Below, piece after piece: positions 35,590 through 44,190 of a DNA stretch of 64,000 nt (position 1 is the stretch's first letter; every line of letters starts with the position of its first letter). The notes under the pieces were generated by a model. The model was not told the origin of the DNA. It did not search any database and saw only the letters and a program-made list of their open reading frames with translations. The position numbers were made by a program, and so were the translations under genes. Source of the stretch: Thalassospira sp. ER-Se-21-Dark (GTDB lineage Bacteria; Pseudomonadota; Alphaproteobacteria; Rhodospirillales; Thalassospiraceae); contig NZ_VDEZ01000001.1 in NCBI RefSeq assembly GCF_017922435.1, forward strand, positions 1,240,001 through 1,304,000, in the 5' to 3' direction.

Positions 35590-35622
35590 AGAAGGCTGAC
35601 CGGGGGTGTCGGCCAACCTTCT
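35590..35622 (-). terminator. Terminator after fxsA
   Basis: A 12-bp stem including two G-U pairs (minus strand AGAAGGTTGGCC / GGTCAGCCTTCT) with a 9-base loop, followed by TTTGATTC. 24 bp after the stop. Confidence 0.75.
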
Positions 35623-35645
35623 GATTTTGTGATTTTCGGATGAAT

Positions 35646-36266
35646 TCAGCGCGTCTCGTCACGCGGCGGCAAATTGCGCGGTGTTTCGGGATTGTCGCCC
35701 GGATCGTTGCTGCTATCGGTGTCGTTTGACGGATCGTTCGGGCTGACATCTTCGAAATCGCCATCAATGATCGGCCCGGCCCCACGTGGCCGTGATCCGC
35801 TAGGTCCACCAGCGCCATGTCCACCGGGTCCATTGGGCCCGCGCCCGTTTGGCCCGTCTTGCGCGCCGCTGGAATAGGTCGCACCGCGGAAGTTTGTCCG
35901 GATATTGCCCGACTGGACCAGCTTCATGATGACCTTGGCCCCGATCAGCTGGCGCAGCGGCGGGACAAGCAACAGGAAGCCAAAGGTGTCGGTGACAAAG
36001 CCCGGGGTCAGAAGCAATACACCAGCGATCAGAATGCAGATGCCGTCAAACAGGGCACCAATGGGCATTTCGCCCTGATCCATCTGGCTTTGCGCCTTGG
36101 CCAGAGTTTGCAACCCCTGGGCACGCATCAGGGACGTACCGATGATGGCTGTTAGAACAACCACGCCAATGGTCGGCCATAGCCCGATCAGTTCGCCGGC
36201 CTGAATAAAGACCGCGATTTCGATGATTGGCATGGCGACGAATATCGCGAGAAAGTAAAAGCCCAT
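35646..36266 (-). CDS. fxsA: FxsA family membrane protein
   Basis: 206 aa. FxsA-type inner-membrane protein: I-F-V-A-M-P-I-I-E-I-A-V-F-I, then LIGLWPTIGVVVLTAIIGTS, and the amphipathic linker MRAQGLQTLAKAQSQMDQGE, followed by two more helices (FDGICILIAGVLLLTPGFVT). E. coli FxsA affects phage T7 exclusion. The C-terminal 80 residues are a low-complexity Gly/Pro/Asn/Arg tail ending in a Ser/Asp-rich acidic stretch, longer than usual. Confidence 0.9.
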   Translation of the reverse strand: MGFYFLAIFVAMPIIEIAVFIQAGELIGLWPTIGVVVLTAIIGTSLMRAQGLQTLAKAQSQMDQGEMPIGALFDGICILIAGVLLLTPGFVTDTFGFLLLVPPLRQLIGAKVIMKLVQSGNIRTNFRGATYSSGAQDGPNGRGPNGPGGHGAGGPSGSRPRGAGPIIDGDFEDVSPNDPSNDTDSSNDPGDNPETPRNLPPRDETR

Positions 36267-36646
36267 TGTTTCTCCGTTTACTGGCGATGGATTGCCTGTA
36301 TGCGCCGCAAATGTCGTATTATCACATGCATTTTACGGCCAAAGCTGACGTCTTGCTGAAACTATTGCAGAAAACAACTTGGTTTTCAGCGATTTCTCAT
36401 TAATCTGCACACTTAAGTTCGTTGGTTAGTTGGTGGGAACGCTAATGTGACAACGCGACAAAAATGCGGCAGATCGTCATCTTGGCCTTGCCCCGGCGCA
36501 TATCGCACCGGTGAAGGGTGAAGATGATCACATCTTGCCGGGTAATCGGCAGTTGCCCTTGCATTTGGTTAAGTTCATACCATCTCTCCACCACGGTTGT
36601 GATATACAGACAACCAGTTTGAAACCATTAGGATCACGAGACCGTC
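36267..36646. promoter_or_regulatory. Divergent region between fxsA and timA
   Basis: 380 bp, AT-rich near 36300-36420 and GC-rich later. It must contain both promoters. No gene, strong terminator or clear regulator site was recognised. Confidence 0.45.
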
Positions 36647-37342
36647 TTGCAGTATTTCGATATATTCTTATTCGCTCTGATTGCGGTTTTCCTTGTGCTG
36701 CGTTTGCGTGGCGTGCTTGGCCGTCGCACCGGCAATGAAAAGCAGGGGCCGTCCGATATCTTTGGCCGTCAGACTCATGACAATGAAGGCCAGAAAGACG
36801 CCGCAGCTCAGACCGATAATGTTTATCGCCTGCCGGACTCCGGTAACGATCAGGATGTGGCAGATGTTCCTTCGGGCACGTTTGCAACCCTGCAGGAGAT
36901 CCAGAAGCACGATCCGAACTTTACCCAGCAGGACTTCCTGAATGGCGCGCGCATGGCGTTCGAAATGATTGTCGAATACTTTGCCAAGGGCGACAAGGAT
37001 GGCCTGAACCCGTTGCTTTCGGCCGAGGTTTACAAGAACTTCGCCGCCGCCATCGATGCCCGCGCTGAAAAGGGCGAGCACGAGGAAACCACCCTGGTCG
37101 GTATCAAGAGCGCGTCCATCCATGACGCCAGCCTTGAAGGCCGTACGGCCTATGTCACGGTCAAGTTCGTGTCCGAGGAAGTCTCGGTCATTCGCAATGC
37201 CGAGGGCGATGTTGTCGATGGCGACCCCAACAAGGTGGTCGAGGCCGAAGACCTTTGGACATTCGCGCGCAATATCGAAAGCCGCGATCCGAACTGGCAG
37301 CTGGTTGCGACCGAAACCCCGGAAGAAGAAACCGCCGATTAA
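36647..37342 (+). CDS. timA: Tim44-like domain protein TimA
   Basis: 231 aa inner-membrane-anchored protein; bacterial relative of the mitochondrial import component Tim44. One N-terminal helix (FDIFLFALIAVFLVLRLRG), a charged linker, then the Tim44 domain (about 85-225) with FTQQDFLNGARMAFEMIVEY and LLSAEVYKNFAAAIDARAE. The role in bacteria is uncertain. The TTG start matches the family N-terminus (M-Q-Y-F-D-I). Precedes mltA as is usual. Confidence 0.88.
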   Translation: MQYFDIFLFALIAVFLVLRLRGVLGRRTGNEKQGPSDIFGRQTHDNEGQKDAAAQTDNVYRLPDSGNDQDVADVPSGTFATLQEIQKHDPNFTQQDFLNGARMAFEMIVEYFAKGDKDGLNPLLSAEVYKNFAAAIDARAEKGEHEETTLVGIKSASIHDASLEGRTAYVTVKFVSEEVSVIRNAEGDVVDGDPNKVVEAEDLWTFARNIESRDPNWQLVATETPEEETAD

Positions 37343-37370
37343 CGACGGTTTCACAAAGACCAAACATATC

Positions 37371-37403
37371 AAAGGCGATCCGATAAACCGGGTCGCCTTT
37401 TTT
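37371..37403 (+). terminator. Terminator after timA
   Basis: AAAGGCGA-CCG stem pairing with CGG-TCGCCTTT, followed by T6 on the plus strand, 28 bp after the stop. Confidence 0.82.
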
Positions 37404-37449
37404 CATGTCCGCATGGTAACGAGCACGCGCAATTATCGGCTTGTTAAGC

Positions 37450-38823
37450 ATGTCAGGGGCAAAATCGGGTTTTCGCAAAGCCGATCTTGGGCGCAGAATC
37501 CGAGACGGTAACGTTTGCCTTGGTTACAAGCGGGTTTCCATCTTGAAAAGACGACTGGTTTTATCGCGCAGCCTGTCCCTTGTTTCTGTGCTGGTCGGTG
37601 CGGCTGCCGCCCTGATCTGGATGTTCTGGCCACAAATCACCGGACAGATCGAACCCCCGGCCGAGGTGGAAGACAAACTGACCCTGCGCCCGGCGACGTT
37701 TGCCGATCTTGATGGCTGGCAGACCGATGATATGCGCGGCACCGTGCGGGCCTTTGCCCGGTCGTGCCAGGCGATGCTAAGACGCAGCGATGACAAACCC
37801 GTCGGGCCTGATCCGCGCATGGGCACCATTGGCCAGTGGCGGGATCGTTGCGAAACCGCGGTTTCCCTTGATGTTGAAAGCCTTCGCAAGGAAGACGCGC
37901 GGGCCTTCTTTGAAAGTGGGTTCAGACCCTATCTCAGTGGCAATCGCGATACGGTCGAGGGCCTTTTTACCGGCTATTACGAGCCGGAATTGCAAGGCCG
38001 GCTGACCCGTGGCGGGGCGTATCAGACGCCGCTTTATCTTAAGCCCAATGACATGGTTTCGATCGATCTTGGCGATTTTCGCGAGGATCTGAAAGGCACC
38101 AAACTGGTCGGGCGGATCGCGGGTGATGCAATCAAACCCTATTACGACCGCGAAGCGATCGAGGAAGGGGCATTGTCAGACCGTGATCTTGAACTGGTCT
38201 GGGTCGATGACGCGGTGGATGCCTTTTTCCTGCAAATTCAGGGCTCTGGCCGGGTGGTTCTGCCTGATGACAGCGTGCTTCGGGTGGGCTATGCCGCAAC
38301 CAACGGCCACCCTTACTTTGCCATCGGGCGCGAGCTGATTGCGCGCGGGGTGCTGACGCGTGAAACCGTATCGCTGCAATCAATCCGTAAATGGCTGCAT
38401 GACAATCCGGGTGAAGCCGATGCGGTGATGAATACCAACGCATCCTATGTGTTTTTCCAGCCGCTTAAGGTTGATCCGAATGACCCCGAAGCGGGCCCGC
38501 TGGGATCGCAAGGGGTGCCGTTAGAGCCCGGCCGGTCATTGGCAGTGGATCGGCGGTTCCATGCCATGGGGGTGCCGGTCTGGCTTGAAACCAGCGATCC
38601 GATGAATGCGGACCGTACATTCCGCCGCCTGATGGTGGCCCAGGATACCGGTGGGGCCATTCGCGGGCCGGTGCGCGGTGATATCTTCTTTGGCCCGGGC
38701 GAGGACGCGGCCCTTTATGCTGGCCACATGAACCGGCAGGGCCGCAAATATGTCCTGTTGCCCAACAGCATCGATCCGGCAAGCTGGCAGGATGCGGATA
38801 CTCAGACAGGGGGCACTTCATGA
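37450..38823 (+). CDS. mltA: Membrane-bound lytic murein transglycosylase A
   Basis: About 457 aa. MltA cleaves peptidoglycan glycan strands to 1,6-anhydro products. The MltA barrel contains FTGYYEPELQGRLTRGGAYQ, and IQGSGRVVLPDD with RVGYAATNGHPYFAIGREL. The 3D domain has AVDRRFHAMGVPVWLE and the catalytic-Asp-like VAQDTGGAIRGPVRGDIFFG. A hydrophobic N-terminal segment (SLSLVSVLVGAAAALIWMF) serves as signal or anchor; no lipobox. The start is uncertain: ATG 37450 is given, TTG 37543 just before KRRLVLSRS would make a more normal signal. Confidence 0.92.
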   Translation: MSGAKSGFRKADLGRRIRDGNVCLGYKRVSILKRRLVLSRSLSLVSVLVGAAAALIWMFWPQITGQIEPPAEVEDKLTLRPATFADLDGWQTDDMRGTVRAFARSCQAMLRRSDDKPVGPDPRMGTIGQWRDRCETAVSLDVESLRKEDARAFFESGFRPYLSGNRDTVEGLFTGYYEPELQGRLTRGGAYQTPLYLKPNDMVSIDLGDFREDLKGTKLVGRIAGDAIKPYYDREAIEEGALSDRDLELVWVDDAVDAFFLQIQGSGRVVLPDDSVLRVGYAATNGHPYFAIGRELIARGVLTRETVSLQSIRKWLHDNPGEADAVMNTNASYVFFQPLKVDPNDPEAGPLGSQGVPLEPGRSLAVDRRFHAMGVPVWLETSDPMNADRTFRRLMVAQDTGGAIRGPVRGDIFFGPGEDAALYAGHMNRQGRKYVLLPNSIDPASWQDADTQTGGTS

Positions 38824-39185
38824 TCCGTCATATTGTGTTGCTGCAGATCCCAAGCCATATCGCGCAAAGCGACATCGACACCATGATCGGCGAACTTGAA
38901 AAAGTTGCCTTTTCAGTGCCGGGCGCATTGGCCTTTTGCGGCGGGGCAAAGATGACTGGAAGCGGCCTTAGTCAGGGATTTACCCACGCCATCACCATTG
39001 ATTTCACTGATCTGGCAGCGCGCGACACCTATGTGCGCGGCCTTGATCAGGACTGGATCGGCATTCGATTGTCGGAAATGACCGAAGGCGGACTTGGCGG
39101 TATTCTTGCGATCAGCGTCAATGTCGATGACATTCATACGCCCGACAAGGGATCGGACAAGAAGCCGGAACTACGCTGGATCTGA
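38820..39185 (+). CDS. Dabb (stress-responsive A/B barrel) domain protein
   Basis: 121 aa. Ferredoxin-like dimeric alpha/beta barrel: begins MIRHIVLLQIPSH, with F-T-H-A-I-T-I-D-F-T-D-L-A-A-R-D-T-Y-V. The function of the family is unknown beyond stress induction in plants. The ATG overlaps the mltA stop (ATGA). The usual smr gene downstream of mltA is absent here. Confidence 0.82.
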   Translation: MIRHIVLLQIPSHIAQSDIDTMIGELEKVAFSVPGALAFCGGAKMTGSGLSQGFTHAITIDFTDLAARDTYVRGLDQDWIGIRLSEMTEGGLGGILAISVNVDDIHTPDKGSDKKPELRWI

Positions 39186-39290
39186 ACTAGATTACGTCGG
39201 ATTAGCTTATAATTAAGATCCAACCGACGATCTAAATTGCGTCTTTTTGGATATTTTGGCGCACGGACCTGAAACAGGGACAGCGCAAAG

Positions 39291-39322
39291 AAAAACACCG
39301 GACGGCAAGGCCATCCGGTGTT
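39291..39322 (-). terminator. Terminator after rlmN
   Basis: AACACCGGA / TCCGGTGTT stem with an 11-base loop followed by T5 on the minus strand, 32 bp past the rlmN stop. Confidence 0.85.
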
Positions 39323-39353
39323 GATCGATATTGGGTTGTTGTTGGTGCCAGAC

Positions 39354-40610
39354 TTACTGGGCGGCAACGATGCCTTCGTTGCCGGCATCCGATTTGCCGC
39401 AACCACCTGCGTCACCGTTGCTGCCAACGCGTGATTTGCGCTGACGCTGGCTTTCGGATTTGAGCTGCCCGCAGGCGGCCAGAATATCGCGGCCGCGCGG
39501 CCAGCGGATCGGCGCTTCGTAGCCGTTATCGAGCAGGATTTGCGCGAACTTCTTGATGTCGTTGGTCGGCGTGCATTCGTAATCCGAACCCGGCCATTTG
39601 TTGAACGGGATCAGGTTGAACTTGCAGTGAACGCCCTTGACCAGCTTGGCCAGCGCACGCGCATGTTCGGGTTTGTCGTTCACGCCTTTCAGCATGACAT
39701 ATTCCATGGTGATCGGACGGGCGTTCGACATGCCCGGATAGTTCCGGCACGCATCCATCAGTTCTTTTAGCGGGTATTTCTTGTTGATCGGCATGATTTC
39801 GTTGCGCAGATCATCATCAGGCGCATGCAGCGAAATCGCCAGACCAACGCCAAGGTCTTCGCCACAGCGCACGATTTCCGGCACCACGCCCGAAGTCGAA
39901 AGCGTAATCCGGCGGCGCGAGATCGAAATACCTTCGCCGTCCATGGCAATGCGCAGGGCATCGCGAACGTTTTCATAGTTAAACAGCGGCTCGCCCATGC
40001 CCATCATGACGATGTTTGAGAGGCGGCGGATGCCATTGGCCGGGGTCGGCCATTCACCGTAGCTGTCGCGTGCGACCATGAACTGGCTGACGATTTCGCC
40101 CGGTGTCAGGTTACGCACCAGAAGCTGGGTACCGGTGTGGCAGAATTTGCAGGTCAGCGTGCAGCCAACCTGCGATGAAATGCAGACAGCACCGCGATCT
40201 TCGTTGCGATCGGGGATATAGACCGTCTCGGCCTCGTTGCCGTCATGGAACTTCATCAGCCATTTGTGGGTGTCGTCAGTGCTTTTCTGATCGGCTGTCA
40301 GAACCGGACGCCCGACATAGAAATCCTGAGCCAGGCGATCACGCAGCTTTTTGGAAATGTTGGTCATGTCCTCGATGTCGGTGACACCGCGGTTATAGAT
40401 CCAGTTCCAAAGCTGTTTGACGCGGAACTTGCTTTCGCCCATGCCAGCCATGAGTTCGGTCAGTTCTTCGCGGGTGATGCCGACCAGATCACGACGCCCG
40501 TCGGCAGCCTGCCCATTGGCGGCGCGCGAAACGAAGTCGGACAGCGACGGCCCATCCTGCTTGGCAGGGGCATCGGTCAGGGGTGCGTTTTCGGTCAGGA
40601 CGTCGGTCAT
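39354..40610 (-). CDS. rlmN: Dual-specificity 23S rRNA/tRNA adenine-C2 methyltransferase RlmN
   Basis: 418 aa radical SAM enzyme methylating A2503 of 23S rRNA and A37 of some tRNAs. The cluster motif is G-C-T-L-T-C-K-F-C; the mechanistic Cys near the end is in [20 protein letters not shown] is a typical N-terminal block. An extra N-terminal 40 residues and a C-terminal Gly/Ser tail ([13 protein letters not shown]) are beyond the family core. The ATG follows AGAGAGAGC. Confidence 0.95.
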   Translation of the reverse strand: MTDVLTENAPLTDAPAKQDGPSLSDFVSRAANGQAADGRRDLVGITREELTELMAGMGESKFRVKQLWNWIYNRGVTDIEDMTNISKKLRDRLAQDFYVGRPVLTADQKSTDDTHKWLMKFHDGNEAETVYIPDRNEDRGAVCISSQVGCTLTCKFCHTGTQLLVRNLTPGEIVSQFMVARDSYGEWPTPANGIRRLSNIVMMGMGEPLFNYENVRDALRIAMDGEGISISRRRITLSTSGVVPEIVRCGEDLGVGLAISLHAPDDDLRNEIMPINKKYPLKELMDACRNYPGMSNARPITMEYVMLKGVNDKPEHARALAKLVKGVHCKFNLIPFNKWPGSDYECTPTNDIKKFAQILLDNGYEAPIRWPRGRDILAACGQLKSESQRQRKSRVGSNGDAGGCGKSDAGNEGIVAAQ

Positions 40611-40712
40611 CCCGGGCTCTCTCTTTTGCGTAGTGTGGGTTTGCCAGACAGCTTTTTGGCCGTCTTGTTCTGGCGTCAGCGGGACTATACCAGAAATGAT
40701 GCAAAAATGCTT

Positions 40713-40733
40713 GGCCCCGCATATAGCGGGGCC
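40713..40733 (-). terminator. Terminator-like hairpin after the IalB-like gene
   Basis: GGCCCCGC / GCGGGGCC with a five-base loop; AAGCATTTTTGC follows on the minus strand, so the T-run is offset. 109 bp past the stop. Confidence 0.6.
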
Positions 40734-40841
40734 GGGTCGATTTAGAAACGATAAATTTCACATTGCAGCTATCACAGCACTGCAATCACGGTTGCAAAGC
40801 AGGCTGTGACGGCCCCACCAAACGGTTTGATCAGATATGGA

Positions 40842-41405
40842 TCAGTTGACCGGCTTGGTGTTGCAGGCCTTTGAAATCGCGTTATAGGCGTTGGTAAAGC
40901 CCGACAGTGAATAGGTATCGGTGGTCTTGGTATCGCGTGACGAATAGCCAACCACAACCATGGTCGATCCGGCTTTCATCGCGCTGACCAGTTTGCGGTC
41001 TTCTTCGCTGTTTACCGCCCAGGCGGAATCATCATGGGTGAACAGCTTGAAACTTTTGGAATCGATTCGAAGATCGACCTCGCTGCCGGACTTGTAGGTA
41101 TAGCCGGTGATGAAGCTGACTTCATTGAGCAGCTTAAGTGCCGGGCGATGGGTGACCATGACATAGATTTTGCCACGCTGGGTGTAGTCGCCTTTGGCCG
41201 AGGTCGGCTGGCTGCCCATATAGCAGACTTTCTGGCCATCCTCGGAATAGGTGTAGGCTTCCCACTTGCCGTAAACATCAATCAGCTGCGGGGAGTTCTG
41301 GGCCTGTGCCACGTTGGTCGCAAAACCAAGCGCAAGCAGACAGGCAACCGCGCCAAAAGCGGCGGCAAACGAATTTCTGACGAGACGATGGGCGTGTTTT
41401 TTCAT
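40842..41405 (-). CDS. Invasion associated locus B (IalB) family protein
   Basis: 187 aa secreted or periplasmic protein. Signal peptide of about 36 residues ending A-Q-A. The mature domain GKWEAYTYSEDGQKVCYMGS and the second Cys near the end (ISKACNTK) fit the IalB family, widespread in alphaproteobacteria including non-pathogens and of unclear role. Repeated strand pattern and HRP after the first block are typical. Single-gene unit. Confidence 0.83.
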   Translation of the reverse strand: MKKHAHRLVRNSFAAAFGAVACLLALGFATNVAQAQNSPQLIDVYGKWEAYTYSEDGQKVCYMGSQPTSAKGDYTQRGKIYVMVTHRPALKLLNEVSFITGYTYKSGSEVDLRIDSKSFKLFTHDDSAWAVNSEEDRKLVSAMKAGSTMVVVGYSSRDTKTTDTYSLSGFTNAYNAISKACNTKPVN

Positions 41406-41684
41406 GAGGTCGCGTATCGTGTCTGAAGTTTCGGGATCGGTCCGACCGGACCACGTTAGGACGCATAAAATCCAAAGGATATGGCAAATTTATGAGGCTC
41501 GTTTCCCGAGATTGCCGCCAAAAGGTAAAGATTAAACCAAGGAATGCGTCCAACCGGGTGCGAACAGGTAAATTTTACAAATTATTCTGTGGATGGCGCC
41601 GGACGCCCGCCATGGCTGGTGATGCCCTTCTTGATGGGATTACCGGTAAACCGTTGTCAAAACACTAAAATTGATCGGCAGGTG

Positions 41685-42203
41685 TTAGCCGCGTGCGAGA
41701 TTCTTTTTGACCACCTGATCCAAGCAATCCTGAACCGTGATCGGCTGATTTCCGCGCCGCATGCGGGCCAGCATGTGACGGAGTTCACGCGGTGCGCCTT
41801 CGGTTGCCGGGGCAAAGAAGGCATCAAACGAACATTGATCGGATCTGTATTGCCAGACGCGGATGTCGCCTTCGCCGCGGATCATTTCCGGTTCGCCGAT
41901 TTTGGCCTCGACTTCCGGTTCTGACAGCCCCTTGAGCGATGCGTTGGGTACTGGCTTGAACGGGATGGCGGCCGTGGTGGTGCGTGATCTTGAATTTTCC
42001 GGCCGCCTGCGGGCCTCGGGCTGGGCCGTGGTGACGTTGCCCTTGGTATTAAGCTCGCCGTAATTGGTGTTTGTCGAACCCGGTGGCACTGACGACCCGC
42101 CGCCACAGGCCGAAAGACCCATGACAATGAGCGCCAGAAGCAAAATCACCCCGAATGGACGGGTGACGTCTGTTCGGGGTGAGGTTTGGGTCAGAGCAAT
42201 CAT
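41685..42203 (-). CDS. Hypothetical lipoprotein with SmpA/OmlA-like fold
   Basis: 172 aa. Lipobox L-S-A-C after a hydrophobic helix (VILLLALIVMG); Gly/Ser/Thr-rich linker; then LKGLSEPEVEAKIGEPEMIR followed by RVWQYRSDQC, a pattern like SmpA/BamE-type small lipoprotein domains ('L.G...V...LG.P...R.....W.Y'). The specific family was not recognised. Located 12 bp downstream of the bactofilin gene, probably co-transcribed, consistent with an envelope role. Confidence 0.72.
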   Translation of the reverse strand: MIALTQTSPRTDVTRPFGVILLLALIVMGLSACGGGSSVPPGSTNTNYGELNTKGNVTTAQPEARRRPENSRSRTTTAAIPFKPVPNASLKGLSEPEVEAKIGEPEMIRGEGDIRVWQYRSDQCSFDAFFAPATEGAPRELRHMLARMRRGNQPITVQDCLDQVVKKNLARG

Positions 42204-42215
42204 GCGCGCTAAAAA

Positions 42216-42932
42216 TCAGGAATCGTCTGATTTGCGCGGGATGGTGATTGCGCCGGTGCTGCCGCCGCGGCTTATACCGGTGTCCGCACCTTCGACATAT
42301 TCCAGCTCGCCCTTGATGCGGGCACCATTTTCAATCTGAAGCGCGCCATAGGTGATCTTGCCGCTGATTTCAGCCGAGTGGACGACAACCACACGGCCAG
42401 CCGTCAGTTCACCTTCGAACTTGCCGCTGATTTCGGCTTCATCCACCTGGGCAGAACCGATGAAGCTGCCGCCATCGGAAACTTCGAGGCGCGAGCATTC
42501 CTTGATCTGGGCTTCGACAACGCCTTCGACGACCAGAACGTCACAGGAACCGATTTCACCTTTAAGCGTGATGTCGCGACCAACTGTCAGTTTCTTGCCC
42601 TCGGAGGAGTGGCTACCCGATCCTCCCGGGCGACCGGAACTGCCGCGGGTCGGGATTTCAAGCGGGCGCTTCGGGATTTCCGGGCGGAAGTTGGTGGAGT
42701 GCGGTTTGCTGGACATTTGCGGTTCATCCTTTGTGCGCGGTTGGGTGAAGAGCCGCGGCTCTGTTCGTTTTTCTGTTTTTTCGAACGTGCGGGTTTCGCT
42801 GGCTTTGTCAGATGCAGCATCAGAGGCCGAGGTCATCGTCCCGGAAAGCTTGTCTGATCCATCCAGGCGAGATGTATCTGACGAAGTCGCACTTCTGTCG
42901 ACTGTTTTGTTGGCTTTTTTCTTTCCAAACAT
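42216..42932 (-). CDS. Bactofilin (polymer-forming cytoskeletal protein)
   Basis: 238 aa. The N-terminal 115 residues are low complexity (Ser, Lys, Pro, Arg). The bactofilin beta-helix follows (about 118-222), with KLTVGRDITLKGEIGSCDVL, VEGVVEA, and repeated SGKFEGEL and GKITYGALQIENGARIKGEL turns. Bactofilins polymerise at the membrane and position cell-wall enzymes or stalk and shape machinery. Downstream lipoprotein on the same strand. Confidence 0.92.
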   Translation of the reverse strand: MFGKKKANKTVDRSATSSDTSRLDGSDKLSGTMTSASDAASDKASETRTFEKTEKRTEPRLFTQPRTKDEPQMSSKPHSTNFRPEIPKRPLEIPTRGSSGRPGGSGSHSSEGKKLTVGRDITLKGEIGSCDVLVVEGVVEAQIKECSRLEVSDGGSFIGSAQVDEAEISGKFEGELTAGRVVVVHSAEISGKITYGALQIENGARIKGELEYVEGADTGISRGGSTGAITIPRKSDDS

Positions 42933-43000
42933 GGGATGACCAGATCCTTAGAGTTGCAGTTTCGATGTTGGTCTAGGTGTATCGGCCTTGCGGTTACCGG

Positions 43001-43678
43001 TCAGGCGGTCTCAGGCACATAGGTGCCAAGACGCACAGAATAGTGGACCATAAAGGCGGTGGCGATGATCGGCGCGACCAGATTGACCAAGGGAATGGTC
43101 ATCAGGAAGGTCAAACCGACCCCGGCAATCCAAAGCTTTTTCTGGCGGCTTTTGCGAATGGCCTCAACCGTTCGCGCATCATAGCGGCGTGCGGCAACCA
43201 GTTCAAAATATTCACGCGACAAAAGATAGCCATTCATCCCGTAAAACGCGATGACATAGAGCGGCCCGGCCAGAAGAAGCGGCAAAATCAGAATGTTAAG
43301 CGCCAAAGCCGTCAGGGCGAATTTAAGACCACTGATCAGCGCATCAATAATCGGCTGCGGACGGGTATCGGGCAGGGTCGGATAGTGCTTGTCTTCGACC
43401 GCGTCGGCGATCTGATCGAGCAGAAGGCTCGAGATCAGGACCGTGGCCGCGGGAAACAGCAACAGCACAAGAAGCGTCAGACCGATGCCCAGCAGCCAGT
43501 CGACGGCGGTTTCAAGCCAGCCACCATCGGTAAAGAAGGTGATGGAATTCAGACCGAACCAGATCAGGACCCACAACCCGACAATGGTTGCCAGCGCACC
43601 GGCAACACCGATCAGCACAACTTTGCGAAAACGCGGGTCGGAAAACTGCGCAACGGATTTCAGAAAGTCATTGATCAT
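43001..43678 (-). CDS. EI24 / CysZ-like multi-pass membrane protein
   Basis: 225 aa. Four to six hydrophobic segments, e.g. VVLIGVAGALATIVGLWVLI, LLGIGLTLLVLLLFPAATVL, LNILILPLLLAGPLYVIAFY and GVGLTFLMTIPLVNLVAPII. The N-YLLSREYFELVAARR loop after the third segment is typical of EI24/CysZ proteins; CysZ imports sulfate in E. coli but alphaproteobacterial homologues are uncharacterised. The ATG at 43678 begins MINDFLKSVAQFSDPRFRK; the upstream reading is non-homologous. Confidence 0.87.
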   Translation of the reverse strand: MINDFLKSVAQFSDPRFRKVVLIGVAGALATIVGLWVLIWFGLNSITFFTDGGWLETAVDWLLGIGLTLLVLLLFPAATVLISSLLLDQIADAVEDKHYPTLPDTRPQPIIDALISGLKFALTALALNILILPLLLAGPLYVIAFYGMNGYLLSREYFELVAARRYDARTVEAIRKSRQKKLWIAGVGLTFLMTIPLVNLVAPIIATAFMVHYSVRLGTYVPETA

Positions 43679-43839
43679 GGAAGATGTCGGTCCTGTCCTG
43701 TCATGTGTCGAGTGTGCGGAATATATCCGCAAGGGAATCATGCATTAGTTTAGTAGGCAATTAAAATTAACAGCCTGTGAAATCAGGGACTGGCTTTGCA
43801 GATTTCCCAAGAATGCGACATCTATCGCAGGCATCAGGC

Positions 43840-43878
43840 AAAAAAAAGGCGTCCGGCCAGGGGGGAGAACCGGACGCC
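43840..43878 (-). terminator. Strong terminator of the predicted sRNA
   Basis: A 9-bp stem GGCGTCCGG / CCGGACGCC with a C-rich loop followed by eight Ts on the minus strand. It is over 300 bp past the lolA stop and so is not obviously that gene's terminator. Confidence 0.88.
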
Positions 43879-43966
43879 AGCGCTCCGATAATCTGGAGCG
43901 TGAGGAAAGGTAGGGGAGACCTTTTCCTCACACCGGGTTCCCGTCGTTTAGGGGAACCTTGTGACA
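43840..43966 (-). ncRNA. Predicted small RNA with C-rich hairpin loops
   Basis: About 127 nt on the minus strand with consecutive hairpins: GGTTCCC/GGGAACC; GTGAGGAAAAGGT/ACCTTTCCTCAC with loop CTCCCCT; GCTCC/GGAGC; and a terminator GGCGTCCGG/CCGGACGCC with a C-rich loop and eight Us. A TATATG -10-like box lies at 43978-43973. Loops CUCCCCU and CUCCCCCCU resemble anti-Shine-Dalgarno loops of alphaproteobacterial trans-acting sRNAs (alpha-r14/CcsR-like idea). No protein frame fits the region. The ends are inferred, not measured. Confidence 0.55.
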
Positions 43967-44190
43967 GACTCACATATAGGAAGCACAGGACGTCCGTGCC
44001 ATGGGTTTGGGCCCGAAAAAGCCGACAAATTTTGAAACTTTTCCCTGATTCCAATCTGCGGTGATTTCGTTACGAAATCACAATTACATTCACCACTTGG
44101 CCAAGCAGTTGAATCAGAAAATATTCTTGATCCGGCACCGGTTTACGGGCGGTTCAAAGACGTCAAAGGCGGATAGGAAAGTTTTTTGGC

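Noticed and set aside
35415-35624. Plus-strand ORF between secB and fxsA
   Set aside because: Crosses the fxsA terminator, no ribosome binding site, low coding character.
43777-44064. ORFs on both strands overlapping the sRNA candidate
   Set aside because: They run through strong hairpins and a terminator and have no family similarity or ribosome binding site.
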